Below are positions 37,939-48,501 of a stretch of 64,000 nt of DNA, piece after piece. The stretch is from Craterostigma plantagineum (lineage: Eukaryota; Streptophyta; Magnoliopsida; Lamiales; Linderniaceae). The notes under the pieces are model-generated. The model worked only from the letters and a program-made list of their open reading frames with translations, was not told the DNA's origin and ran no database searches. Location of the stretch: contig JAPQWV010000479.1 of assembly GCA_027422505.1 (NCBI GenBank), positions 413,001 to 477,000 of the forward strand, read 5' to 3'. Position numbers and translations under genes: made by a program. The number at the start of each line of letters is the position of its first letter. Position 1 is the first letter of the stretch.

Positions 37939-40086
37939 TTAAGATGGAGCGGCCGACCCGTCGTGATCAAACTCCACCACTGTCTCTTCCACCCCAGCCA
38001 CTACCAACTCGACTTGAGGTGTTGACTCTTCTCCTTCACGATCTGGAACCTCTTCACGAACTTGCTCGGCCATCTCTTGCGCGACAACAGGCTCGGGCAT
38101 CTCGGCGGGCTGCTAAGGATTCTCGGCAGGGGAGTGGACAGTCTCCTCGATTTCCTCGCTCGAGGGCGTGGCTACAACGTCCTCTCAGGTACTGCCCCTG
38201 GAGCCTCCTCGGGCTATGGGGTCGGGCGGGTATCCCCCCGAGGGGCATTCTGCGAGAGCTCGGTCGACATCTAGCCAATCGAGCTTCCATTTCTGTCCTA
38301 TCCAGCCACCCGAAGCTGATGAACACATCCCCAAAAGCCTTGATGGAAGTACTCGACGACCTGCCTCCCGTACGCGGTCCGGGGCAGGTAATCCCGAGTG
38401 ATGTTATCCTCCATCTCGCGAATATTGTTCTCCGCCTCCTCGCGAGCATCCTTCTCCTTGAGCAGGTCCCTCCTTGCCTTCTCCGACTCCGCACGGGCAT
38501 CTCTCGTCAGCTTCTTCAGTTCCTCCTCTTTCGATTTGACCTCCTCCTCGAGCCGAGCCACTTCCTCTTTTAGCTTCGCCTCGGAGTTGGTAAGCTCGAT
38601 GCAGTCCTCGTGCATGAAGAGCATCCTCTCCAAGGCCTCAGCAGCACAGGCAAAATCGTGACAGACAGGTGATATGGATGAACAGGGAAGCAAAGGAGCA
38701 TTTTGAGAAATGAGAAGACAGGGGAGGGGAACCCATACCTGACCCATAGTGATGAGATCGATTGGCCTCGGAGCGGAAACCCCGCAGGTATTCCACACAT
38801 TGGGCCCCGCAGTGGCGATGGAAGTAGTCGGGTTGCTCGGTGGAGTCGACGGGGAGGGGAGAGACCTCGCCAGCGCCCGCGCTGGCCCGAGAGCTGGCTT
38901 TGGCTTTCTTGCTCAAGGGGCCGCTGGAAGCCGTGGGCACCTTCCTCTTTGGGGCTGTCTTCGGGGAGCCCGAAGAACTAGTGGTAGCCTTGCCCTTACC
39001 CTTGTTGAGGGCCCGAGTAACTGAGGCTGGAGGAGGTGCTTGAGATGGGCCACCCTTCTTCGTCTGTTATGAGATTAAGTAAATCGGTGAGGTCCATGCG
39101 TGAATCTGGTAAAGAAGAAAAGCCTGATCAAAGGCAAAAGCAAAAAAAGATAAAGAGAGGTCCAAGAAATATACCTAGATCATCTACCACTAGACCCTTC
39201 GAACAAAAACCAAAATGACAGAGTAAGTCGTCTTTTACGAGCTCGGGGGCGCTGAACCTCCTAGCCCCGAGGATCTCTTTGAATCTTTTGACCTCCAGGT
39301 CAGAAGCGGGAGGAAGAGGAGTGGATATGGATATGGATTTAGGCTAGTCGTCAATTGTGTCATTCTCGGGACTCCCCTCGGGGGATCGGACATAGAAAAA
39401 CTTCCTCATCCATCCCTTGTGGGAGGAAAAGGATTCCCGAGGAGAAATTCCTCGGGGCAATGGAAGAAATTAAGAACTTGTCAGGCTCTTTTTGGTTTAT
39501 TTTCAAAAAAGATAAGACAAGAGAAAGAGAAAAAGGGATCTGGAAATATTCAATAAGGGTAGTTAAAGATAGGATAAGGCTATATGAATTCGGAGTTAAC
39601 TGACTCGGGGAAATCTGATAATAGTTGCACAGATCGGCTAGGAATTGGGGGAGGGGAGGACGAAGCCCCATGTCGATCTGGTCGAGAAAGTAGGTGTGGA
39701 AACCCTTGGACGGCCCGCTGATCACATCCCAAGGGCCTGGAACTCGTACTTCGTAATCAGGGGTAAGCCCGAGCCGATCGATAATGACAGGGACGTGAGA
39801 GTCCCGAAGAGACGACACGACCACTTCGTGCCAGGGAAGTTTGACACGCTCGCGAAAACTCTCCATCTGGGAAGACCAAGCGCCTAAAGCCTCAAGATAG
39901 GTCTTCCTGCTCGGGTACTCTATAATCTGAGGGGGCGAAATATATCCAAATCAGGGAAGTCATTTAGGGCGTCAATCGCGTTGAGAAGGGAAGTGAAAAA
40001 GGAAGATGGAGAAGGAGAATTTGGACACCCTAAGATTGGGGAGAAAATCGGTCGATTTGAAGAAGATGAGGTCACGTCGTCGCTCA
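37939..40086 (-). pseudogene. Antisense ORF: putative gypsy-type transposon protein
   Basis: Starts with an ATG at 40086 (MSDDVTSSSSNRPIFSP). It breaks frame at a G5/C5 run (39931-39935) and continues as YPSRKTYLEALGAWSSQMES into a domain of the PF04195 kind (GFHTYFLDQIDMGLRPPLPQ; YYQISPSQLTPNSYSLIL; SFLKINQKEPDKFLIS) down to about 39360. After a gap, probably intronic, come a Lys/Ser-rich linker (about 38640-39050) and a long coiled coil (about 38370-38620, LKEEVARLEEEVKSKEEELK). A DWLDVDRALAECPSGG tail in another frame and an acidic C-terminus follow, ending at a TAA at 37939-37941. The strand is opposite to the LTR promoter. Such antisense ORFs are described in Tat-type elements and their function is unknown. 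Several frame breaks make this copy a pseudogene. Confidence 0.75.
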
Positions 40087-40695
40087 TAACAAAAGGGGGT
40101 GTGGCGTAACCCTAAAAAGAACTATCGCATGAATGAAAACAAGAAGAACGAAATACAGCAGAAATCGAAAACATCGCCTATGGCGACAGTTCTAACCCTA
40201 AATGCAGAAATGTCAGACCACACAGAACGAAAACAGACGAAGTAGAGAAGAAAAATAGGGGATAACGTACCAGAAGTGATGACGATGGAGACGACCGGAG
40301 AAGCAGAACACTGATTTGGGAGCTGAACCGCCGAGTGGTGTATAAGTTTAGGGAGTGAAAAATGTTGAGAGAGAGAGAGAGAGGAGATGAAAAGAAAAAC
40401 TTGGAAACAAAGAGAAAGAAGAAAAAGAAGATAAAAGGTCATACCCTACGATGATCGACACGTGGCGGACTAATCTTAGCTTGATTTGACGAGGCGGCAT
40501 TTTTCCCGCCCAAGGAAAGTTGAGACGTGGCAGAGTGAAGGGGCGTCACGACAATGGAAAAACAAAAACTGTCCGAAGGGGAATACCCGAAGGAGTATGA
40601 GGGAAAGCAGAAAGAACCCTTGGAGCAATTATTTTACCGATAGCTAACGTCCAAATACCCTCTACACTCTTTTTGGACTATTTTAGGGGGACTAT

Positions 40696-41564
40696 TGTTA
40701 CCCTCGAGTTTTATAGATAACGATAAAATAACGTTAATCGCCAAATAGCTGCGAGCAGCAAGACGCGAAGGAAACAATGGAGGCGCAAGGGAAGATCCTG
40801 AGCGAACATAGAACGGTCCGAGAAGGAGGGCCCCATGATCGGGGGAAGTGAATGGACGGATCGGGGCGGCTGAACCTGAAGAGGGTGAAAGACCCGATTG
40901 GGCCTCAGGTGAGAGGAAGCAAGGGTAGTATGGAATGAAGTACCCGAAGAGACTGAAGAGGCCGAGGTACCCGAGGAGGTCTGCCCGAGGACAGGTCGGC
41001 TGCAGACAAGAAATACAGGAAAGCAAGGCCATGTAACGTTGGAAACTTCAAGGCAGAACGGGAGCCCGATCAAGGAAGGGAGGCCGAGTGAAAAGGAAGC
41101 GCTCGAGTAAGGCAGTCTTACGATAAGGGAACGAGGTCACCAAGAGAGCTGAAAGGAAAGGGAGCGGGAAGGCGAGAACGTGGGATCGTGGGATAGACCA
41201 CGTTCCTTAGCACGTGGTTTGCGAGAAACGCGGACCAGGGTGAAAGACCAGGTCAAGGTAACGTGAACCAAGGTTAGTATAAATAGCAACGGTTATCTCA
41301 TTTCCCAGGTACGCTTTAATCATACCAGAACTTGATCTACGAGCCTAAAGCACCTGTTTTTCACCTGTTTTCTGACTTAAGCATCGGAGGGACTACGCCG
41401 GCACCAACCCGGCCCCCTTCTGACGTGTTTGTTTGAGTTTGAGTGTTAGGCTCGACGGAGGAAATCGACGGAGATCGAAGAACTCGCGCCGGAGAAGCTA
41501 CGAGGGAAGACCAACAGCCGCACTAACCGCCATTTCAAGAAATCATTTTACGCGGTCCACAACA
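40696..41564 (+). repeat. 3' LTR, complete (869 bp)
   Basis: Begins TGTTACCCTCGAG, ends CGGTCCACAACA. It carries a TATA box (TATAAATAG, 41278-41286), which fixes transcription to the plus strand. About 280 bases downstream of the TATA box complete R-U5. Confidence 0.9.
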
Positions 41565-42025
41565 AATGCCACCTTAATTTGCGTGCCCAACAACTTATGC
41601 GATAAAATTGTTGGGACGGAGGGAGTATAATTATTTATTGGCAAGCAAGGTAACTTATATTGCTTAGGCGTCAACCTATTTTCTACGTTGAACGATAACT
41701 ATTACAAGTCGAGGGATACTTCATAAAACCAATTGGTGTTGGTGTTATGAGGAGAAAAACTCTTATGTATATGGATGGCGGTTCGTAGTGACGAATTTAG
41801 GATCAGAAGGTTGGAGGGGCAACTCAAGAGCCCAGGCCGAAGACTGGAGGGGCATCCCAACCCACCAAACACAAGGCTCTTTGCACTAATATTTTAGCTA
41901 ATAGTACTAAAACATGGTTGGGGCTGGGGGCAGCTGACCCCATGCCCCAACATATTTTCGTCCCTGGCGATTCGAAGAGCTTGATTTATTTGTGTGGGAC
42001 AAAGTCCAAATTATAATATCAACCA

Positions 42026-42434
42026 GGTATTTTTAATTAAATAAACAAAAAAAATAATCATTAACCAAATAAACCTAAAGGTAAAAGCATTAATAAAATA
42101 CAGATATTCGTACTCTCGTGGGGGGCAGCGTCTTCGTCGTCACCGTCGGGATCGTCTTCGTCGTCGTCTCGTCTTCTTCGTCGCGCCTAGGGTGGGTTTA
42201 AAAGTCAGATCTAAATCGTACTCTAGGAGTACGAATTACTGTAACTCGTACTCCCAGGATACGAGTTACTCCACGTTAGACGCACGCGCCAGCGTGTAGT
42301 AACTCGTATTCTTGGAATACGGTTTACACTAATTCGTACTCCTAGAGTACGAAAATTCTTATTTTATTAATGGTTTTGTTTTTTGGTTTGCTTTGTTAAT
42401 GATTTATTTTTTTAATTATTTTATTAAAAATACC
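42026..42434. mobile_element. 409-bp non-autonomous derivative of the MULE
   Basis: Ends are GGTATTTTTAATTAAATAAAC and its inverted partner (ends ATTAAAAATACC). Flanks TATCAACCA (42017-42025) and TATCAACAA (42435-42443) form a 9-bp duplication with one mismatch. The interior repeats, in reverse orientation, the palindromic arm and the start of the GC-rich leader of the large MULE (compare 42115-42350 with 17970-18200), including the hairpin GTTAGACGCACGCGCCAGCG. It has no genes, so it must be moved by a transposase from elsewhere. Confidence 0.9.
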
Positions 42435-42443
42435 TATCAACAA

Positions 42444-43418
42444 TATGCCGCATACAACAATGAAATAACCACGACCTTTGCTTATATTATTAATTAATCA
42501 ATTTGTTTATTATCTCTATTATTCCCTTGATCGAACACGTGTTTGTCATGTTACCGGCAAAGGAGTGGATCTGCCCACCACAATATAGATAACGATATTA
42601 AGAAAAAAGAAAATCAGTTCCTTATTCAAACAGTATACATTTCTGATTATTTTAATTTTTTGTTATGTAATTTTATTTTTTATCAAATGAATCTTTGGGT
42701 GTATATGGGAGTCAGACCTGTCCATATGACCTCGAAACTTAATTTTATCCTCAGATCATATGATGCAAATTTATAGCCGGTTAAATGAGATACACAGGCT
42801 ATTCTTATTCTTACATAGAAAAGTAAAATATAAAAATTGGAGCTTGTACGAACAAAGAGTAATCCAAGCCTGTCTGAAATGTAAAATGACAGCTTTATCC
42901 TCGGCAATACATGCATACTATAGATTAGATCAGAGTTGAGATGAGACCACGGATTTGCAGAAGGAATTACTACAACAGTTTACCAGTGCAGACAATAATC
43001 AACCAAATTTAACTTTTTCTTCTTTGACTTTCAACCACAATCACACTTCTTTATTTTGTTCACACGCAGCAGGCACATAAATCACAGCATTATAATGTTT
43101 CTATTTAACGATATTTTTCTTTTCTTTTTTCGCAACTCCAAATTCATCAGCTCCGCTTTTTCCTTCTCTGCCTTTCTTTTCTCTGTTGAACAATCACGAC
43201 CTTATTCGGCTTCTTTTGATCTCTTCTTATCTTCAATCGTCAGATCTATAGAAGATTCTTTGATACCGTACAATGGGAGCTTGGGGAACACCAAAAAAGA
43301 TTTGATTTTTAGCTAGAAAAGTAGGAAAACACTGTTGATGTCGAGTGTATGGAAGTGTTTTTACTGTTAAATAGATTTAATTTCGAGGTGGGTTCTTTAA
43401 TTTTCTGAATTTTCTGAC
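42444..43418. other. Upstream region of the PBL27-like gene
   Basis: No other gene or repeat recognised. It likely holds the promoter and 5' UTR. ORFs in it are short and match nothing known. Confidence 0.4.
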
Positions 43419-46400
43419 ATGGGTTGTTGTTCGCGCTGCTTTGGATCATCAAAGAAGGAAGTAAAGAACGGTAATAATGAAATCAAGCAAGTGCCAAAGC
43501 ATGAATCTTTTAAAGAGGGTTCTACAGCTCAGTCTATTAGCCATTTGAACAGAGGTATGCAGTTTCACTTCAGTTGTAATAGTACCATGAATTTTAAACT
43601 GTCTTCTTTGAGTATTTGTAATCGATCTGATGATCCTCTGTAATTTGAGTCCTTGGGCTTTGATTTCTCCTGTGTGATTGGACTATCGAAATTGCTTCTT
43701 CTGGACCACCATTCTGCTCGAATATTTGGCGAATCGCAATGGATTTAGTCTGAAATTTCATCATGTTGATAGCTCTGTTTTGTTCATATGCTGACATGTA
43801 ATGTGAATTCATTCCATTCCCAAGAACGAACGCTTAATGTACGCTAATCATTACACGAACTATGTTATCTGTGCTGACATCAAAATCTTTTCCCCTCCAA
43901 GATAAATCAAGACGACAGAGTGGTAGCGAAAACGAGTCGAAGATCGACGCATCTATTCCAAAAGATGCAAACATCGCAGCGCAGATATTCACATTCCGTG
44001 AGCTCGCCTCAGCGACCAAGAACTTCAGGCCAGAGTGTTTGCTCGGCGAAGGTGGTTTCGGGCGTGTCTATAAAGGAAGGCTCGAAAGCAGTGGACAGGT
44101 CAGGGCTTGCTTAACTCAACTACTGTTCATATGTTTCGTTAAGTAGTTGTTGTTTGTTGGTAAGGTAAGCCTAGTTTCGACGCAGGTAGTTGCAGTTAAG
44201 CAGCTAGACAGAAATGGGCTTCAAGGAAACAGAGAATTCCTTGTCGAAGTTCTCATGCTCAGCCTATTACATCATCAGAACTTGGTTAACTTGATAGGGT
44301 ATTGCGCCGACGGCGACCAGCGACTCCTAGTGTACGAGTACATGCCGCTAGGGTCTCTTGAAGATCATTTACATGGTTAGTGTGTTTTCTTGCATTAGTT
44401 GTATGTTTCTTCGTAAAATTTTAGGCTTAGTTGTGTTTTTCGTCCTGTAGTTTAGGAGGGGCGAGGGGGCCATTATAGGGACAACGAATTTAGGTTGTGG
44501 CGTTAGACGGACAATAACTTTTAAATTAAGAGTTTAGGGCATTATACGCTGAAACCCTTGATTTTGCTCCAGGCATTAGTATCCGGCGTATGATATAAGG
44601 CTTCCGCGAACTTAGGGTTGGCATTATATGACAACTTTGATTTAAATCTGGGGTTGTGGCGGGTAATGTGCATAAATTGCTCAACTTTGAAAATTATTGT
44701 CCGTATGTCACGCCTAAATTTGATATATGCTTAATTTTGGGGTTACAATGTATGATCTAAGGTTCCGACAAATTTAGAGGGTGATATTAGACAAGTAATA
44801 ACTTTCAATTGTAAGCAACTTAAGGTCAAGTATAGGGTTCTTGCATGTAATGTCTCTAAATTGCTCAATTTTAAAAGTTATATTATCCGTACGATGTCAC
44901 ACCCTGAATTTGTTGCCCCTATAATGTCACCTCTTAAATTATAGGCCGGAGAAAATACTTCAACCCAAAAATTTGTATTTGAAATGCGCAGATCTTCCGC
45001 CTAATAAGGAGCCTCTCGACTGGAACACACGGATGAGAATCGCCGCTGGTGCAGCGAAAGGGCTCGAGTACCTACACGACAAGGCTGATCCTCCCGTCAT
45101 ATACAGAGATTTGAAATCCTCTAACATACTTTTGGACGAGGGGTACTTTCCTAAGCTGTCCGATTTCGGGCTCGCTAAGTTGGGCCCAGTCGGAGACAAG
45201 ACTCACGTGTCGACTAGGGTGATGGGGACGTACGGTTATTGTGCGCCGGAGTATGCCATGACTGGCCAACTCACTTTGAAGTCTGACGTTTATAGCTTTG
45301 GAGTCGTCCTTTTGGAGATAATCACTGGCCGTAAGGCTATCGACGGCACTCGCGAGCGCGGAGAGCAAAACCTAGTGGCGTGGGTAAGTGTGTATTGTCC
45401 TCATCTCATCTCTTTTGCGTTTTTCTTACGTTTTTGAGAAGACGTTCTTTAAAAGTACGAACGAGAGGTTTGTAGTTTTGAGTAATCAAACTATGAAGAG
45501 GGCGGAAGTTTGCCTTTGAAATATTTTGTCGTTGCGTGATGAATCTTTTAATGAGGATTTGATTTTGTTTTTAGTCCTGTAATTTAGGTGGTGGCAATAT
45601 TAGGGGTAGAGAAATTTAGAGGGTGACATTATACGAGCAATAACTTTCAAAATTAAGCAATTTATGGACATTATTTATGTCGGAACCGTAGATTTTGTCC
45701 CAAAAATTGTTTAAATTTTAAAAGTTATTGTCCGAGTTGGAACCCTATATTATACGCCCGGAATCCTAGATAAAGCCATATCGAGGGTTCACGGCATAAA
45801 TGTCTCTAAATAGCTTAATTTTGAAAGTTATTTTCCTTAAAATGCCACCTTCTAATTCGTCCGTTGTCCATGTAATGGCAGTCTACCTAAATTACAGGCC
45901 AAAAAACACTTAACCCATTTTAATAATATCATGATAGCTTTTCTTTCCTCTATGGAACCCTACATTATACGCCTTTGAACCTTAGTAGGGTTCCGGCGTA
46001 TAATGTCCCTAAATAGCTTAATTTCGAAAGTTATTATCCGTATAATGCCACCCTCCAGATTCGTTTTCCTTATAATTCCACCCCCGCTAAATAACAGGTC
46101 TAGAAAAAATATATTTTTTAATCTCTTCTACAGGCGAGGCCTCTTTTCAGGGACCGTAGGAAATTCCCGAAGATGGCCGACCCCTTACTACAGGGCCGCT
46201 TCCCCATACGAGGGCTCTACCAAGCCCTCGCAGTTGCCGCAATGTGCCTGCAAGAACAAGCCGCCACTCGGCCCCTCATAGGAGACGTCGTAACCGCCCT
46301 AACCTATTTGGCCTCGCAAACGTACGACCCCAACGCACACGCCGATCACCGGGCCGGCCCGTCGAATTCATCGCACAGCCCGACCCGAGTGGGTTCGCCC

Positions 46401-46631
46401 TCGTCGACCCGTCGTCAGAAGAACGAAAACGAAACGGGTCGGAAGTGGGTTTTGGACAATCCGAGTTCGAGCGGGCGGGGCAGCCCGGTCGGCGGGTCGG
46501 GAAGGGCTTCTAGAGAGAGGAATCGGGATTTGGAGAGGGAACGTGCGGTTGCCGAGGCTAAGGTTTGGGGCGAGAATTGGAGGGAGAGAAAAACCAAGGC
46601 GAACAGTGCGAGTTTTGACGGTTCGAACTGA
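43419..46631 (+). CDS. Receptor-like cytoplasmic kinase VII, PBL27-like
   Basis: Five exons (43419-43554, 43902-44098, 44186-44375, 44992-45383, 46134-46631) join in frame to 470 aa with GT-AG introns. The N-terminus [11 protein letters not shown] is a myristoylation (Gly2) and palmitoylation (Cys3/4) signal that tethers the kinase to the plasma membrane. Kinase motifs: [101 protein letters not shown] and [17 protein letters not shown]. All catalytic residues are present. The ~110-residue Ser/Arg-rich C-terminal tail is typical of the PBL27 branch. These kinases relay signals from surface receptors (for example chitin receptors) to MAP kinase cascades. The orthologue assignment is by motif memory, so no gene symbol is given. 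Confidence 0.94.
44385..46130. repeat. Related dispersed repeats in PBL27-like introns 3 and 4
   Basis: Intron 3 (44376-44991) and intron 4 (45384-46133), separated by exon 4, share phrases such as GTCCTGTA(G/A)TTTAGG, AATAACTTT(T/C)(A)AAATTAAG, GGCATTATACG and GTTATTGTCCG. They recur several times in varied order. Looks like remnants of one non-coding repeat family inserted or duplicated in both introns. Confidence 0.5.
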
Positions 46632-47580
46632 GTAGTAAAGTGCGGTGATTATGGGCGGTCGTCTATAGTCGTCGTTCGTCGTTGAGTTATGTGATTTCAG
46701 AGATTATTGTATGTATGTATGTATCTATGTGGGAATTTCTTGATGCGTAGGAGAAAGAAAAATGGATAGATGCTTACATTATATATATGAATGCAAAGAC
46801 CTTTTCGTTTTATCTGCCTTCTTTTTTTTTTTTTTCTTCTGAAACTGGGAAGCTTCTCATATCTGTATATGTGAATGGATATGTTGGCCTAACCATGTTT
46901 GTAAGGAAGAGAAGTTCCGATGTTTCTGGGCTTTGTTCGATCTGTTTCTTCGATTTCTTGGCGAAATTTCAGTGACATTGAAATCTGTTAAAAGTAGATA
47001 CCCTTATAAATTGCGTGTCTCGCATCGATTAATTGAGAAGCGATTGGCAAATGACAATTTTATAAGTTGATGTCTATTTCACATATCACCCATTGGTCCA
47101 AGGAATGAAACCTCATCAACTTATGTGAGTTAATTCTTCTCTTCTCTTAAGTGAGCCCATGCTAGGCCGAATAACAAAATTTAACAAAATCCATGGCATA
47201 CTTTCGAAGTAATTGCTTAATTTTGCAGACGAAAATTGAGAAAGGAGAAGGCGTACGAAGCGAACTCATGGATGTAAGCTTTAATTAAATAATGAAAGTC
47301 ATTGATGAAAAACTTTTTATATATATATATCTATATATATATATAAACCTGGCCTTGACATATATGAACTTGCTAAGCTTTAAATAGTAAAAAGTCAAAA
47401 GAGGCACTCGCATAGAAATTTAATTCAAGTACTCGGTTCAAGACAAACTTCTCGAACAAATTCTTGAAAATTTGAAGTTACTTGACTCAATATGCAAAAT
47501 ACATTTTAACAAAACTATCATAAAAATATAAAATAAAAAAAATGGAGTTTACGATCTTGGAAAGAGCAATTTACCAATTC
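46632..47580. other. 3' region and intergenic
   Basis: A (GTAT)n run near 46710-46725 and AT runs near 47318-47343; no gene recognised. Confidence 0.4.
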
Positions 47581-47596
47581 AGACGGTGAAAAAAAA

Positions 47597-48320
47597 ATGG
47601 ATTACTATTCACCGTCCCTTTCTCCTAGTCATCGCCCCCTAAAGGACTGTAAAAAGACGATTTTGCCCTTATGATATTTAAATTAATTTAAAAAGAAAAA
47701 ACTAACGTGTATACAAAATTCTGGTACGAAATACTGAAAATTACACACACAAATAAATTCGAACGATCTTCGGCAATGGATCGAAACGAAAAAAAGTTCG
47801 ATTTAACATTTTAGGGCCGATCGATATCGGCCAATCGGAGTTTTCGACCGGCACATGAGCCGGCCGATCAGAATTTTCGGTCGGCACATGGCACGGCCTA
47901 ATTTGTTTTTCGGCTACGCCTCGTGCCGCCCGAAAATGCCGATCGTCCGTGCCGTGCGCTGGCCGGAAATTTCGTTCAGTCGGGACTTTTTTCAACGATT
48001 CCAACCCGTATTTGATAATTCATCTACGTACGAACGATTTTTACGATAATTCGTAAGACCCCTGCACTGCAGCCTGCAGGGACGAAAATATCGATCGATC
48101 CGCCCTAAAATGTTAAATCGATTTTTTTTTTCCGTTTCGATCCATTGCCGAAGATCGTTCGAATTTATTTGTGTGTGTAATTTTCAGTATTTCGACCAGA
48201 ATTTGTATTCACGTTAGTTTTTTCTTTTTAAATTAATTTAAATATCATAAGGCAAAATCGTCTTTTTACAGTTTTTTAGGGGACGGTAACCAGGATAAAG
48301 GGACGGTAAATAGTAATTTC
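47597..48320. mobile_element. Foldback MITE with ~235-bp inverted arms
   Basis: The arm 47600-47835 and the arm 48095-48318 are inverted copies: ATTACTATT(C/T)ACCGTCCCTTT at the ends, AAAGACGATTTTGCC, TTTAAATTAATTTAAA and GATCTTCGGCAATGGATCGA inside. The ~260-bp centre is rich in CGGCC/GGCCG and has its own small palindromes. Flanks GAAAAAAAA and GAAAAAATA may be a 9-bp duplication with one mismatch. No coding capacity; a transcript would form a long hairpin. Confidence 0.8.
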
Positions 48321-48501
48321 CGAAAAAATAGATAGATAGGGTATGGTCGTCACGCACGTGACACAAAGAAATTGGAATTGCAAATCCAGAAGTAAACGAC
48401 ATCTCCACACGTAAGTAAAGTTGCTCAGTTCTTCAAGAACAAAGTATTCCTTCCTTCAATCCCACCACAGATTATCATATACGTCGATTACTCTCACGAA
48501 G

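Larger units (their letters stand above)
35103..41564 (+). mobile_element. Ty3/gypsy Tat-like LTR element without gag-pol, with antisense ORF
   Basis: Two direct LTRs start TGTTACC and the last one ends ACAACA. The insertion is flanked by AATGC on both sides (35098-35102 and 41565-41569), a perfect 5-bp duplication. A polypurine tract (AGGGGGA, about 40685) sits just before the 3' LTR. No protease, reverse transcriptase, RNase H or integrase is recognisable. The interior holds a 64-bp repeat array and a minus-strand ORF of the putative-gypsy-type-transposon family, which is known from Tat-lineage elements that carry antisense extra ORFs. It is therefore a non-autonomous or deleted member. Confidence 0.88.
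34927..41625. mobile_element. Stowaway-type MITE split by an LTR element
   Basis: Left terminus CTCCCTCCGTCCC (34927) and right terminus GGGACGGAGGGAG (to 41625) are exact inverted repeats of the Stowaway (Tc1/mariner-type) class, each bordered by the dinucleotide TA. Only about 170 and 60 bases of MITE sequence remain next to the ends. Everything between (35103-41564) is a later LTR insertion with its own 5-bp duplication. Confidence 0.9.

Noticed and set aside
37935..38661. Plus-strand ORFs rich in Ser/Leu/Arg
   Set aside because: They are the reverse shadow of the coiled-coil part of the minus-strand antisense ORF.
41433..41630. 65-codon ORF at the end of the 3' LTR
   Set aside because: Lies in R-U5 and runs into the MITE; not a gene.
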